Assembly: GCA_028751875.1 (NCBI GenBank)
Contig: CM054158.1
Coordinates: 6,535,361-6,599,360 of the forward strand
Direction: 5' to 3'
Source: Rapana venosa
Taxonomy: Eukaryota; Mollusca; Gastropoda; Neogastropoda; Muricidae
Length of the DNA: 64,000 nucleotides
The number at the start of each line of letters is the position of its first letter. The first letter of the stretch is position 1. The notes under the pieces were generated by a model. That model was given only the letters and a program-made list of their open reading frames with translations, was not told the DNA's origin and searched no databases. This document shows positions 58,451 through 63,290 of this stretch, one piece after another. A program made the position numbers and the translations under genes.

Positions 58451-59275
58451 GAATTAAAGGCACCGGCAGGTCTGTAATTGAACTTGACCTGGGAGGTCGT
58501 AAAAATCTCCACCCTTAATTCACCAAATGCTGCCCAGATTCGAAACCACGACTTCATGAACCCATGGGACTTAGGTCAAAAGGTTGCAACCACTAAGCAG
58601 CTACAGCATCCGTCAGTACCTATGTTTAATCCCTGGGTAAAAATCCCATGAATGTACAACTCTGTGGAGACTTGAACGTGCACCCTCAGTAACTATTACA
58701 TCATGAGTTCAGTGCTCCAACCATGAGGCTGTCCTCCCCCCCTCCCCCCACTCCTCTTAAATTGATATATTTCTAAATCTGTCAGTCACATGGCATTTAT
58801 AAGAGGTCAATGACAGAGGTTACACTAGAGACAATTAAAAGCATGTCCCTGAAGTTGGAATGCAGCAACCTTAATGGGCAAATAGTTGGTGAGTCGCATA
58901 CTTAAGCAAAACCTCATCATTGGTGAACCTCATAGCTCTAGCTAAGGTAAAAAAAAAAAACCACAACAACACAACCAAACCAACAACAAATGCAAAAACA
59001 AACGAACAACAAAAAACCCAAAAGTAATCACTGCTTCACACTAGAAGAAAAACGTCACAAGACTATGAACTGAAAAAGAGTGCCAGCAGAGTACTGTCAC
59101 ACTATGTTAATTAATGTTGCTATGGACTGATTCCAACTTACTTGTTACGAACCAGAACCTCCCCCGAAGCTGGCTGTGGCACCGGTGCTTCAATCAACTT
59201 TGTCACCTCTGAAAAATTGGACCCCAGCTGGGTCACAATGATCTTGCGCATCATTGTTGGAAGTTTTCCGGCCAT
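32052..59275 (-). CDS. PTGR3: Prostaglandin reductase 3 / ZADH2-like oxidoreductase (12 coding exons)
   Basis: Twelve exons (59275-59142, 56137-56050, 51502-51407, 50072-49974, 40398-40359, 38824-38796, 38240-38167, 37665-37594, 36716-36655, 34674-34578, 33929-33744, 32102-32052) join with GT-AG borders and consistent phases. They give about 342 residues of the zinc-type alcohol dehydrogenase (MDR) superfamily. Key blocks are '[17 protein letters not shown]' (~46-62), the nucleotide-binding loop [10 protein letters not shown] (~153-162), 'CDRPINYK' (~191-198), '[12 protein letters not shown]' (~237-248) and '[10 protein letters not shown]' near the end. These follow human PTGR3/ZADH2 closely. 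The family reduces the double bond of 15-keto-prostaglandins and related enones with NADPH. The human protein, as I recall it, has about 377 residues, an extra ~30-residue N-terminus and a C-terminal SKL peroxisome signal. Here the protein ends QLY. Exon 7 needs single-base corrections to keep frame (see findings). The introns are swollen by repeats. Confidence 0.93.
32320..32583 (+). mobile_element. tRNA-5S rRNA chimeric SINE, copy 1
   Basis: It starts with a tRNA-like A box ('cagctcagtggttggagcac', about 32327-32346). A 5S rRNA-like internal control region follows: 'aggttaagcagcatcgagcg' and 'ctggatgggtgacc' (about 32363-32408) match 5S boxes A and C. A ~170 bp body follows, containing 'cctgccctctttagggtcag'. 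It lies in the last intron of the PTGR3-like gene, antisense to it. Confidence 0.85.
32683..32992 (+). repeat. Interspersed repeat family F, copy 3
   Basis: Starts at 'cctatcagtataaatagcat', ends at 'gcgttcgacgaagaagaaga'. Confidence 0.75.
33066..33215 (+). repeat. SINE E fragment
   Basis: Only the first ~150 bp of SINE E ('cagcagagttctctgcgtga' to the pyrimidine-rich part). A full copy follows 100 bp downstream. Confidence 0.7.
33318..33720 (+). mobile_element. SINE E copy, next to exon 11 splice donor
   Basis: Body from 'tttaagtcaaggcagatttc', core 'acacgggacctcggtttatc', and a tRNA-like head on the minus strand (box B GGTTCGATCCC, 33638-33648 in complement). The head starts about 20 bp beyond the donor of exon 11 (33738-33743). 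Confidence 0.88.
33744..33929 (-). CDS. PTGR3: PTGR3-like coding exon 11
   Basis: 62 codons in phase 0 from '[16 protein letters not shown]' to 'LQSINSAVE'. Acceptor 'tattttgcag', donor GTAAGG. Equivalent to the human segment around 'SVQGFFLNHY'. This is the longest coding exon. Confidence 0.95.
34578..34674 (-). CDS. PTGR3: PTGR3-like coding exon 10
   Basis: One base completes Asn, then 32 codons with '[12 protein letters not shown]'. Donor GTAAGA at 34577-34572. Confidence 0.95.
34768..35175 (+). mobile_element. SINE E copy
   Basis: Complete body, core and tRNA-like head (minus strand, box B near 35095-35106). In the intron before exon 10, head on the same strand as the host gene. Confidence 0.88.
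35176..36050. other. Intron sequence, nothing but short repeats
   Basis: A trace of repeat J near 35505-35560 and a (TTC)n patch at 35816-35836. No exon. Confidence 0.4.
36110..36404 (+). repeat. Poly-C and C/A-rich tracts
   Basis: C-runs at 36205-36222 and 36386-36402 within C/A-rich DNA. Open frames here are compositional. Confidence 0.85.
36487..36605 (+). repeat. Fragment of the SINE D 5' module (family G)
   Basis: 'tagctagagctccgaggttc' and 'cattacgactttggggatga' blocks. The same module occurs near 41567, 49000, 50165 (minus), 50660, 57285, 58260 and 58845 (minus). Confidence 0.6.
36655..36716 (-). CDS. PTGR3: PTGR3-like coding exon 9
   Basis: 20 codons plus two bases ('[20 protein letters not shown]'). 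Acceptor 'tgtttacag', donor GTAAGT. Confidence 0.95.
37594..37665 (-). CDS. PTGR3: PTGR3-like coding exon 8
   Basis: 24 codons in phase 0 with '[16 protein letters not shown]'. Acceptor 'tttcttacag', donor GTAAGT. Confidence 0.95.
37795..38035. repeat. Polypurine (GA)n tract inside the short intron 7
   Basis: Almost unbroken purine on the plus strand. In the pre-mRNA of the minus-strand gene it is a ~220 nt CU tract. The whole intron (37666-38166) is only 501 bp. Confidence 0.95.
38167..38240 (-). CDS. PTGR3: PTGR3-like coding exon 7 (apparent frameshifts)
   Basis: The length is 74 bp where 75 is needed for a phase-0 exon between its neighbours. Two frames share the homology: one reads AGCEVIG, the next [10 protein letters not shown] and then a stop. 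Single-base differences at an A-run (~38226-38227), at 'ggtaacg' (~38202) and at 'ttctgaag' (~38172) would restore a 25-codon exon matching the family. Splice sites (AG at 38242-38241, GTAGAG at 38166) are present, the donor being weak. It is either consensus error or true decay. Confidence 0.75.
38796..38824 (-). CDS. PTGR3: PTGR3-like coding exon 6 (29 bp micro-exon)
   Basis: Encodes most of the nucleotide-binding loop [10 protein letters not shown]. Acceptor 'atttccag', donor GTAAGT. Phases 1 in and 0 out fit exons 5 and 7. Confidence 0.92.
38930..39110 (+). repeat. Interspersed repeat family I, copy 1
   Basis: Blocks 'ggtcacccagaac', 'tgcactctgact', 'aagtttg' and 'cagccatactc' in the same order as 63111-63290. 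Confidence 0.65.
39296..39515 (+). mobile_element. SINE C copy (no head)
   Basis: 'tgaggataatggaataagca' to the core 'cacagggcctcggtttatag' and about 35 bp beyond. Confidence 0.8.
39863..40175 (+). repeat. Interspersed repeat family F, copy 4
   Basis: 'gatgccgggggcctgtcagt' to 'gttcgatgaaggaag'. Confidence 0.75.
40359..40398 (-). CDS. PTGR3: PTGR3-like coding exon 5
   Basis: 40 bp, 13 codons plus one base ('[13 protein letters not shown]'), leading into the nucleotide-binding loop. Acceptor 'tttcag', donor GTAGGT. Confidence 0.93.
40598..40860 (-). mobile_element. tRNA-5S rRNA chimeric SINE, copy 2
   Basis: Reverse orientation. The head lies at the right end and the 5S-like part near 40770-40815. 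It sits in a (TAG)n-rich patch. Confidence 0.82.
41020..41460 (+). mobile_element. SINE E copy interrupted by a LINE tail
   Basis: SINE E from 'ttccgtcacagcagattcct'. It is split at 41249-41325 by a minus-strand LINE 3' tail with (AAT)n, then continues with 'tttcatccaaacgactaaca' to the tRNA-like head. A short repeat 'agtgtt' at both edges may be the target duplication. Confidence 0.8.
41249..41325 (-). repeat. LINE 3' tail nested in SINE E
   Basis: (AAT)n, 'ggaatttatatagtgctgaa' and the second AGCGCT motif. Younger than the SINE it interrupts. Confidence 0.8.
41567..41965 (+). mobile_element. Mosaic SINE: G module, C body, D head
   Basis: The order is the G module (about 41575-41680), the C body ('aaaatggcctactcttccta'), a weak core, and a D-type tRNA head on the minus strand ending 'gccaccttcctt'. 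Confidence 0.7.
41966..42650. other. Intron sequence, nothing recognised
   Basis: C-rich patch 42369-42387. No exon or shared repeat. Confidence 0.4.
42655..43065. repeat. Compound GA/GT/TGCA-rich microsatellite
   Basis: GA-rich to 42760, a G-run with GGAC/GGGA repeats to 42808, then alternating (GT)n, (GA)n and TGCATG-type repeats to about 43065. Confidence 0.92.
43541..44456 (-). mobile_element. CR1-like LINE copy, 5'-truncated and degenerate
   Basis: Read on the minus strand, it starts at the 'KYLGVV' codons (44456) and ends in the paired-AGCGCT tail and (AAT)n at 43541-43615. It is the same family as 1-1216. A (CA)n expansion (43690-43800) lies in its 3' UTR. Confidence 0.88.
43880..44456 (-). 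pseudogene. CR1-like reverse transcriptase C-terminal fragment (broken)
   Basis: Close match to the frame at 2-925 ('[17 protein letters not shown]', 'HWLPVSQR', '[19 protein letters not shown]'). The frame shifts after 'GPSTWNDL', near 43930, so the end '[12 protein letters not shown]' is in another frame. It lacks the YADD site because of 5' truncation. Confidence 0.88.
44533..44880 (+). repeat. Minisatellite, 34/37 bp units, about ten copies
   Basis: Unit 'acatacaagccagcaaaatc' plus 'ggtcacacagacaa'. The copy starts at 44533, 44567, 44601, 44638, 44672, 44706, 44743, 44777 and 44811 give spacings 34, 34, 37, 34, 34, 37, 34, 34. The 37 bp form has an extra GTC. It begins about 75 bp from the truncated LINE end. 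Confidence 0.93.
44928..44943 (+). repeat. Poly-C tract
   Basis: About 16 C. Confidence 0.9.
45405..47420. repeat. 2 kb simple-repeat block, mainly (GT)n
   Basis: CA/TG/TGCA-rich 45409-45620, (GT)n 45714-45866, (TCAAG)n start of a short repeat at 45867-45890, (GT)n 45965-46161, degenerate TGCATG/GT 46220-46530, (GT)n with GTGA variants 47009-47290. Ordinary sequence at 46540-47000 shows no exon. It lies in intron 4 of the PTGR3-like gene. Confidence 0.9.
47553..47884. repeat. Poly-G followed by (GA)n, ~330 bp of purine
   Basis: G-run 47555-47577, then GA/GGA/GAGAA repeats to 47884 with very few pyrimidines. Confidence 0.93.
48040..48312 (+). repeat. Paired poly-C repeat, copy 1
   Basis: (CCA)n, then 'ctctccaccatctgctttac', a 42 bp C-run (48180-48221), 'aagaattaacacaact' and 'cagataattattttactagg', then a ~14 bp C-run (48299-48312). 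Copy 2 is at 55740-55964. Confidence 0.88.
48700..48875 (-). mobile_element. SINE C copy, minus orientation
   Basis: Complement of the C body, ending 'aagtgcttattccattgtct'. Confidence 0.8.
49000..49275 (+). repeat. G module joined to a SINE C body
   Basis: 'ggctagagctccaaggttta' (G), then 'aatggcctactcttctgaaa' (C) and core 'catgggacctctgtttacag'. It has the same G-then-C order as 41567-41860. Confidence 0.7.
49456..49516 (+). repeat. (CCA/CAA)n trinucleotide repeat
   Basis: Two ~22 bp direct repeats of 'caccaccaacaacaacaacc' type. Confidence 0.85.
49568..49800. repeat. (GA)n with a third copy of the 8.9 kb flank
   Basis: (GA)n 49570-49679, then 'taatgcatgctcaattcatg', matching the right half of the duplicated segments at 8803 and 9475. 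Confidence 0.8.
49974..50072 (-). CDS. PTGR3: PTGR3-like coding exon 4
   Basis: 33 codons in phase 0 ('[17 protein letters not shown]' to 'SLDK'). Acceptor 'ctgtgacag', donor GTGAGA. Confidence 0.94.
50165..50290 (-). repeat. G module, minus orientation
   Basis: 'cctgaagtcggaatgcggct' to 'gaaccccagagctct'. Complement of the module seen at 50660. Confidence 0.6.
50660..50765 (+). repeat. G module
   Basis: 'ccttggctacagctctatgg' to 'gctgcattccaactttgggg'. A chimeric SINE inserted into its end. Confidence 0.6.
50766..51073 (-). mobile_element. tRNA-5S rRNA chimeric SINE, copy 3, with TSD
   Basis: Element about 50782-51061, head at the right. Complement reads 'gatagctcagtggtcgtagc', then the 5S-like 'aagttgagcagcgtcgagcg' and 'agttggatgggtgaccg'. 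It is flanked by 'tttggggataaa' at 50766-50777 and 51062-51073. Confidence 0.88.
51407..51502 (-). CDS. PTGR3: PTGR3-like coding exon 3
   Basis: 32 codons in phase 0 ('[18 protein letters not shown]' to 'GAFSDYK'). Acceptor 'tttttgcag', donor GTAAGC. Confidence 0.94.
51600..52430. other. Intron sequence, nothing recognised
   Basis: Low-copy DNA with no splice-coherent exon. Confidence 0.4.
52445..52776 (+). mobile_element. SINE E copy lacking its head
   Basis: 'cctttaagtcacggcagatt' to 'tttcgggcccaaacagg'. The tRNA-like part is missing. Confidence 0.85.
52777..53885. other. Intron sequence, nothing recognised
   Basis: No exon, RNA gene or shared repeat seen. Confidence 0.4.
53888..54295 (+). 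mobile_element. SINE E copy, complete
   Basis: 'ccactttaagtcacagcaga' to 'tagaccaacgatccacc'. Minus-strand head with box B GGTTCGAATCCC. Confidence 0.9.
54580..54730. repeat. (GT)n-(GA)n microsatellite
   Basis: GTGTGTT-type repeats to 54650, then (GA)n to 54729. Confidence 0.92.
54735..55076 (+). mobile_element. SINE C copy, complete
   Basis: Best copy of the family. Tail 'tatcgaggataatggaataa', body, core 'cacacggggcctcggtttat', then a tRNA-like head on the minus strand: A box 'gatagcctagtggtcagaac' and box B GGTTCAATTCCC (complement of 55011-55022). It inserted beside a (GA)n tract. Confidence 0.9.
55100..55400. repeat. Tail-like repeat and (GA)n
   Basis: 'actcaaactcaaatatttta' followed by 'taagccagaggcttctttat' resembles repeat ends at 8590, 45867 and 46166. 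(GA)n at 55283-55380. Confidence 0.55.
55565..55715. repeat. Degenerate (CA)n
   Basis: ACAC/ACTACAC-type repeats. Confidence 0.9.
55740..55964 (+). repeat. Paired poly-C repeat, copy 2
   Basis: 'ctctccaccatttgctttac', a 66 bp C-run (55797-55862), 'aagaattaacacaactt', 'cagataactattttattagg', then a 24 bp C-run (55941-55964). Same layout as 48127-48312. Confidence 0.9.
56050..56137 (-). CDS. PTGR3: PTGR3-like coding exon 2
   Basis: One base completes Lys, then 29 codons ('[18 protein letters not shown]' to 'FDAGFE'). The acceptor 'tgttggagcag' lies next to a (TG)n tract in the transcript. Donor GTAGGT. Confidence 0.95.
56145..56232. repeat. (CA)n microsatellite 8 bp from exon 2 acceptor
   Basis: In the pre-mRNA this is (UG)n directly upstream of the 3' splice site of exon 2, in place of a normal polypyrimidine tract. 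Confidence 0.92.
56467..56773 (+). mobile_element. SINE A copy with 13 bp target-site duplication
   Basis: Element 56480-56760, nearly identical to 27007-27297. Flanked by 'tatgtgtgcgtgt' at 56467-56479 and 56761-56773. Confidence 0.93.
57285..57960 (+). mobile_element. SINE D copy split by SINE A
   Basis: G module (57288-57390), body 'aattttgccagggcagtcaa', then a break at 57568, and after the insertion the tRNA-like D head ('gaatcgaacccagaacctca') to 57960. Confidence 0.85.
57557..57866 (-). mobile_element. SINE A nested in SINE D, with TSD
   Basis: Minus-strand SINE A (57568-57856). Flanked by 'ctcccaccaa' on both sides (57558-57567 and 57857-57866), which restores SINE D when removed. 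Confidence 0.92.
58030..58345 (+). repeat. Repeat J with SINE C-like core and G module
   Basis: 'gccctctccaagcagcagga', 'tgctgggcatgtctg', core-like 'acacagaccttggtttattg', then a G-like 'gagctcgatggtgagatttt'. Confidence 0.5.
58386..58446. repeat. (TA)n microsatellite
   Basis: AT dinucleotides with two ACAT interruptions. Confidence 0.95.
59142..59275 (-). CDS. PTGR3: PTGR3-like coding exon 1
   Basis: 44 codons plus two bases from ATG at 59275 ('[18 protein letters not shown]' to 'EVLVRN'), donor GTAAGT at 59141-59136. A good acceptor ('tatctgttacag', AG at 59306-59305) lies upstream, so the exon probably starts at 59304 and is preceded by an untranslated exon. The frame stays open upstream, so a longer N-terminus is possible. 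Confidence 0.9.
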
Positions 59276-59401
59276 TTTAGTTTTAGGTTGGTAACACGGA
59301 GCTTCTGTAACAGATAAGTACAACTGAGTGAAAGCTGTTGTTATGAGCTGAGTATGATAGTAATAAGTGTGCAGATCTATACATGTATATTTTATTTTAT
59401 T

Positions 59402-59649
59402 TTATTTTATACCACTTTAAGTCACGAGATTTCTCTGCGTGAAATTTGGGCTGCTCTCCCCGGGGAGAGCACGTTGCCACAAGAGCAGCGCCACCCTTTT
59501 TTTTTGTTTTGTTTGTTTTGGTTTTTTTTGGTCTGCAACTGTATTTCTTTCCCTATCAGAGTGGCTTTTTTCTAAGAATTTTGCCAGGGACAACTCTCTT
59601 GTTGCCATGGGTTCTTTTACGTGCGCTGCATAATTTTCTGTAACACACG

Positions 59650-59680
<31 letters not shown>

Positions 59681-59822
59681 TAGCGCCCAGACCACCACTC
59701 ATGGTCTAATGGATGGGGAAAAAGTTTCGGGCCCAGACGGGATACGAACCACCGCACACTTCCGACCCGGACTTTTTGCATTCTAGACAGGCGCGTTACC
59801 TCTAGACCACCGATCCACCATA
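59402..59822 (+). mobile_element. SINE E copy, complete
   Basis: Preceded by (TTTTA)n. Body, core 'acacgggacctcggtttatc' and minus-strand tRNA-like head ending at 59822. Confidence 0.9.
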
Positions 59823-60106
59823 GGTAAGCTGTTTAAACTGTGAGACTATTACACTAAGTTGTTCTTGCTGAAGCTGGGAGTTGAGTGCACAACTGTGATC
59901 ATGCATAAAGTAAAACATTGACACACACATGCATGCATGGCAACATGAAACAAATGCCCATGAATGCAGAATTAGCTTTGAAAAAGAATATATAAATATA
60001 AATAAAAAGTAAATAATATATTAATATATATATATAATTTTAAGCAGAGCAAAATGCACACAAAACACATTATCTGCACACAAACATTTGTACAAACAAG
60101 TTAAAC

Positions 60107-60166
<60 letters not shown>

Positions 60167-61180
60167 CATTGACATAAGAAACGCAAACTGACAAATAATA
60201 CCAAAACCTAAATCAGTAAATTTTATGCAAAATGAAATGTCAACTGTCAAACGTCATGAACACTGAAACATTGTGATAATTTGCAATGCGTTTTTATGGC
60301 CTGTTTTAACTTTCTTCCTTTCAGGAACTTTGATTCTTCTTCTTCTCCTTCCATAAAGGGCTCACCTTCGAGAAGCTTAAGATTAAAGCGCCTTAATGGA
60401 GTTAAAGTTAAAGCAAAAAATTACTATCTTAGTAGTATCTAAAATAAATAAAGCAAGCAAGAGTTAGTAGGCAAAAACAAACAATCAAACAAACAAAACC
60501 CCTCCCGCCCCCACCCTCAAAGAATTCATGATTACCTTAAAAAAATCACTTCATTATGTGGGAATGCATTAAAAGTAAAACTGAATGCTTTCTTTTAGGA
60601 AAAAAAATCCAGTGCCATGAATTTTGAAAAGTGGGAAAGGTAGATAGTAAAATATTACAACAGTTGTTTGTTGTTGTTTTTTACATTTCTGTACTGACAG
60701 AAATATGATTTATATATGCACTTTAAAAAAACAAAACACCCACATTATTTAAAATCTTTGTGAAGAAAAAGAAGCAACAACAGCAGAAACAAGTTCTAAA
60801 TAATTGAGTTCATGTGAAACAAAGAAACAAAAAAATGAGAAACTGAATGCAGTTGTTTTTTTTTAAACTGGTGCCCAGTGGTGGTGGTAATTTCTAAGCA
60901 TGTGTATAAATTAATGAATTTAAAACCAACAGGGTAACAGTATTCAAAGTTCAATGACTTCTAATTAAAACTATTGTTTGGCATGCATCTCTGCATCACA
61001 CTTTTCTGTTCCAATTACATACATGCTCTCATTTAATACACATGCTAATATTGAATAATTAATTGATAATTAATTTTAATCATTAATGGCCTTCCTTGCT
61101 TTGATTTTATTCCCCACTGACATTAATCTTCCCCTATAAAAGCTGTTGTAAAGGAGTATATGCTTAAAACACACAGGTAA
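59823..61180. other. 5' flank or first intron of the PTGR3-like gene
   Basis: AT-rich, with (CA)n at 60108-60165 and a (TA)-rich patch near 60018-60036. No exon recognised. Confidence 0.4.
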
Positions 61181-61186
61181 TCACTC

Positions 61187-61510
61187 ACTCGAACAGGTAA
61201 ATAAAGAAGATAAAAGCATTTTTTTTAAACCAACATATTTTAAACAAACGAGAATCTAGCAATAGCAGACGACAATGAACACTGGACAAGCTATGCAACC
61301 AACCTGGTGTTCGCTGATTGTAAATGCACTTGCTGGCGTCCAACCTCCAACGATCTAGATATCGAGCTTTGGACTGCCTCGTTAGGGACATTGCAAGCAA
61401 TTTTAAAGTGGGTGAGATTCAGGTGAAGAAGTACCAAAGCAAGTAACCAACGGCGACTGTTGAGTACACGAGTACGAATGTTTGCCTGCACCATGTTGCA
61501 GAGTGGAGAG
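61187..61510 (-). other. Candidate 5' untranslated exon of the PTGR3-like gene
   Basis: More GC-rich than its surroundings. It includes a donor-like GTGAGT (complement of 61183-61188) and a minus-strand frame with a basic/hydrophobic start at 61494. The frame ends in a stop, and its phase does not fit exon 1. I therefore treat it as a possible leader only. Confidence 0.25.
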
Positions 61511-61737
61511 TGCAGAGTGAACTCCCTTGTTTTCAGTTCATAGTTTCTCTCTCTTTATATTAGGCCTAGGCCTACTTGAGAAGCCTTATCTGAAAGTAAA
61601 ATCTATGAATATTTTGCCAGCCACTCAGGATGCATAAGTTCTGACCTGTAAAACAATGTAAAATTCATTATTGGTATAATTGTCCTTCGTCCTCGTTTGT
61701 TTTTGCGCTTTCCCTTTGTGCCTCTCACTCTGATAAT

Positions 61738-62031
61738 TATAATGTAAAGATAAGGTAAGGTAAAGGAGTCCCATAACCTATAAGGTCGTAGGGGAGCGAG
61801 GCGTCAGAGACTTCACTTCTGTAGGGCCAGCATATTGAGGGCAGCGCCCATCTCCTCTCCCTCGCTGCTTTACCTTCCCTGACCCTAAAGAGGGCAGGTA
61901 CTCATTTACAGCTGGGGGAACTGTACTGAAGCCCATCCAACTGGTAACCATGCTAAACTCTGCTTAACTTGGCTGGGGGAAAGCGAGTGCTCCGACCACT
62001 GAGCTATCCCGTCCCCATAATATATAATGTA
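61738..62031 (-). mobile_element. tRNA-5S rRNA chimeric SINE, copy 4
   Basis: Element about 61750-62017. The head is at the right ('gggacgggatagctcagtgg' in complement), and part of the 5S-like segment is deleted. Short direct repeats 'tataatgta' at 61738-61746 and 62023-62031. Confidence 0.85.
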
Positions 62032-62274
62032 GATCTATATTAAACATTTTTGTTTGTTCCTCTGAAAATAAAAATTTTAAAATCAATCAGAAGAAATCAT
62101 GGGGAATGTAAACAAAGGGCTAAGATTTCCTGTCAGTTTAAGATGATCTGTGCGTTTTGGAGTGCTGTGGTTATTGTGCTCTGAGGGAAAATAAGAAGGT
62201 AATTTGGCTGATGTAAAACTGACAGAAAACTACGTAGACTTGGTGCATCTTCCTTAGGTGACTACCCATCTGCA

Positions 62275-62287
62275 CCCCCCCCCCCCC
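62275..62287 (+). repeat. Poly-C tract
   Basis: 13 C within C/T-rich DNA. A (TC)n tract lies at 62452-62476. Confidence 0.85.
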
Positions 62288-62487
62288 TCCTCCTCTCTCA
62301 TATCAAATATATCAAGTTTTAAAAGATAATTATGATTTTTTCTATTTTGTGTTTACTTAAAACTGTTCGCTCTGATCATTACGGATAATCAGGGCAAGGG
62401 CCAGATGAAAAAAAGTATGTAACCCTTGGGAATATAGATTATCAATCAGACTCTCTCTCTCTCTCTCTCTCTCTCTGTCTGTCTGTC

Positions 62488-62690
62488 TCAACCGAGGTCC
62501 CGTGTGCGGACGAACGCAGAACATCTTGTGCACACGTTAAAACCCGTTCCGCTTTTCGGAAGAGTAGGCCATTGTGTGCCGGTCCGAACGGATGACAAAA
62601 TGTACAAAACTGCATACACACGGGTACTGGCTGAAAAAAAGCACATGAGTGCTTATTCCATTATCCTCGAAATAAAAGAATTTTTAAAAA
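62488..62690 (-). mobile_element. SINE C copy (no head)
   Basis: Complement of the C core ('ccgaggtcccgtgtgcggac') and body, ending 'ttattccattatcctcgaaa'. It starts directly at the core next to (TC)n/(TG)n. Confidence 0.85.
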
Positions 62691-62719
62691 AATTAAAAAT
62701 ACAGAAAAATAATAAAATC

Positions 62720-62817
62720 ACACGCTCAACACGGGAAAACATATCAATGCATAATGTCTCACATCAATGCATAATGTCTCCATTATGCATTGATGTATTT
62801 TCCCATGTTGAGCGTGT
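62720..62817. repeat. Hairpin-forming inverted repeat
   Basis: Arms 62720-62756 and 62781-62817 pair over 34 of 37 positions. The 24 bp spacer repeats the inner arm end ('catcaatgcataatgtctc'). Confidence 0.93.
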
Positions 62818-63110
62818 CTTCTGCAGACGTTACAATTTATTTCAGACGAATGCAAAGTGTATCTTTTCACATAATTATATATGATTCGTTACGTGTTATT
62901 TACTCTTATGTTGTAAACCCCCAATAAGGGAAATGACTGACTGTAAAAGCCCGTCCTCGAGTGCCTGTTATCTGGGGAAGTAAAGCAACATTCCTTGCCT
63001 TGCTCTTGCAAACTTCTGACACAGCTACTCTTTGGAAATCAAGGATTTTTGTCCTGTTTGTTTTTAAAATGGTACTTGTTGTTGTTGTTGTTGTTGTTGC
63101 TGTGCGTTCC

Positions 63111-63290
63111 CAACGATCTAGATATCGAGCTTAACACTCTGGAGGTCACCCAGAACGTGCACTCTGACTCACTCATCCTACCTGGGAATCACTGTGAGAT
63201 TGAAATTGCACACTGAATGAAAAGTTTGCGTGTGTGAATGTTTTTTAAGTACCTCGCCATAAAGACAGCCATACTCTTGACTTCAGAGGT
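63111..63290 (+). repeat. Interspersed repeat family I, copy 2
   Basis: Ordered blocks shared with 38930-39110. Preceded by (TTG)n (63076-63099). Confidence 0.65.

Noticed and set aside
61291..61494. 67-residue minus-strand ORF with a basic, hydrophobic start, as an N-terminal targeting peptide of the PTGR3-like protein
   Set aside because: It stops before any good donor, and the only nearby AG|GT junction gives a phase that does not match exon 1. Kept only as a possible leader exon.
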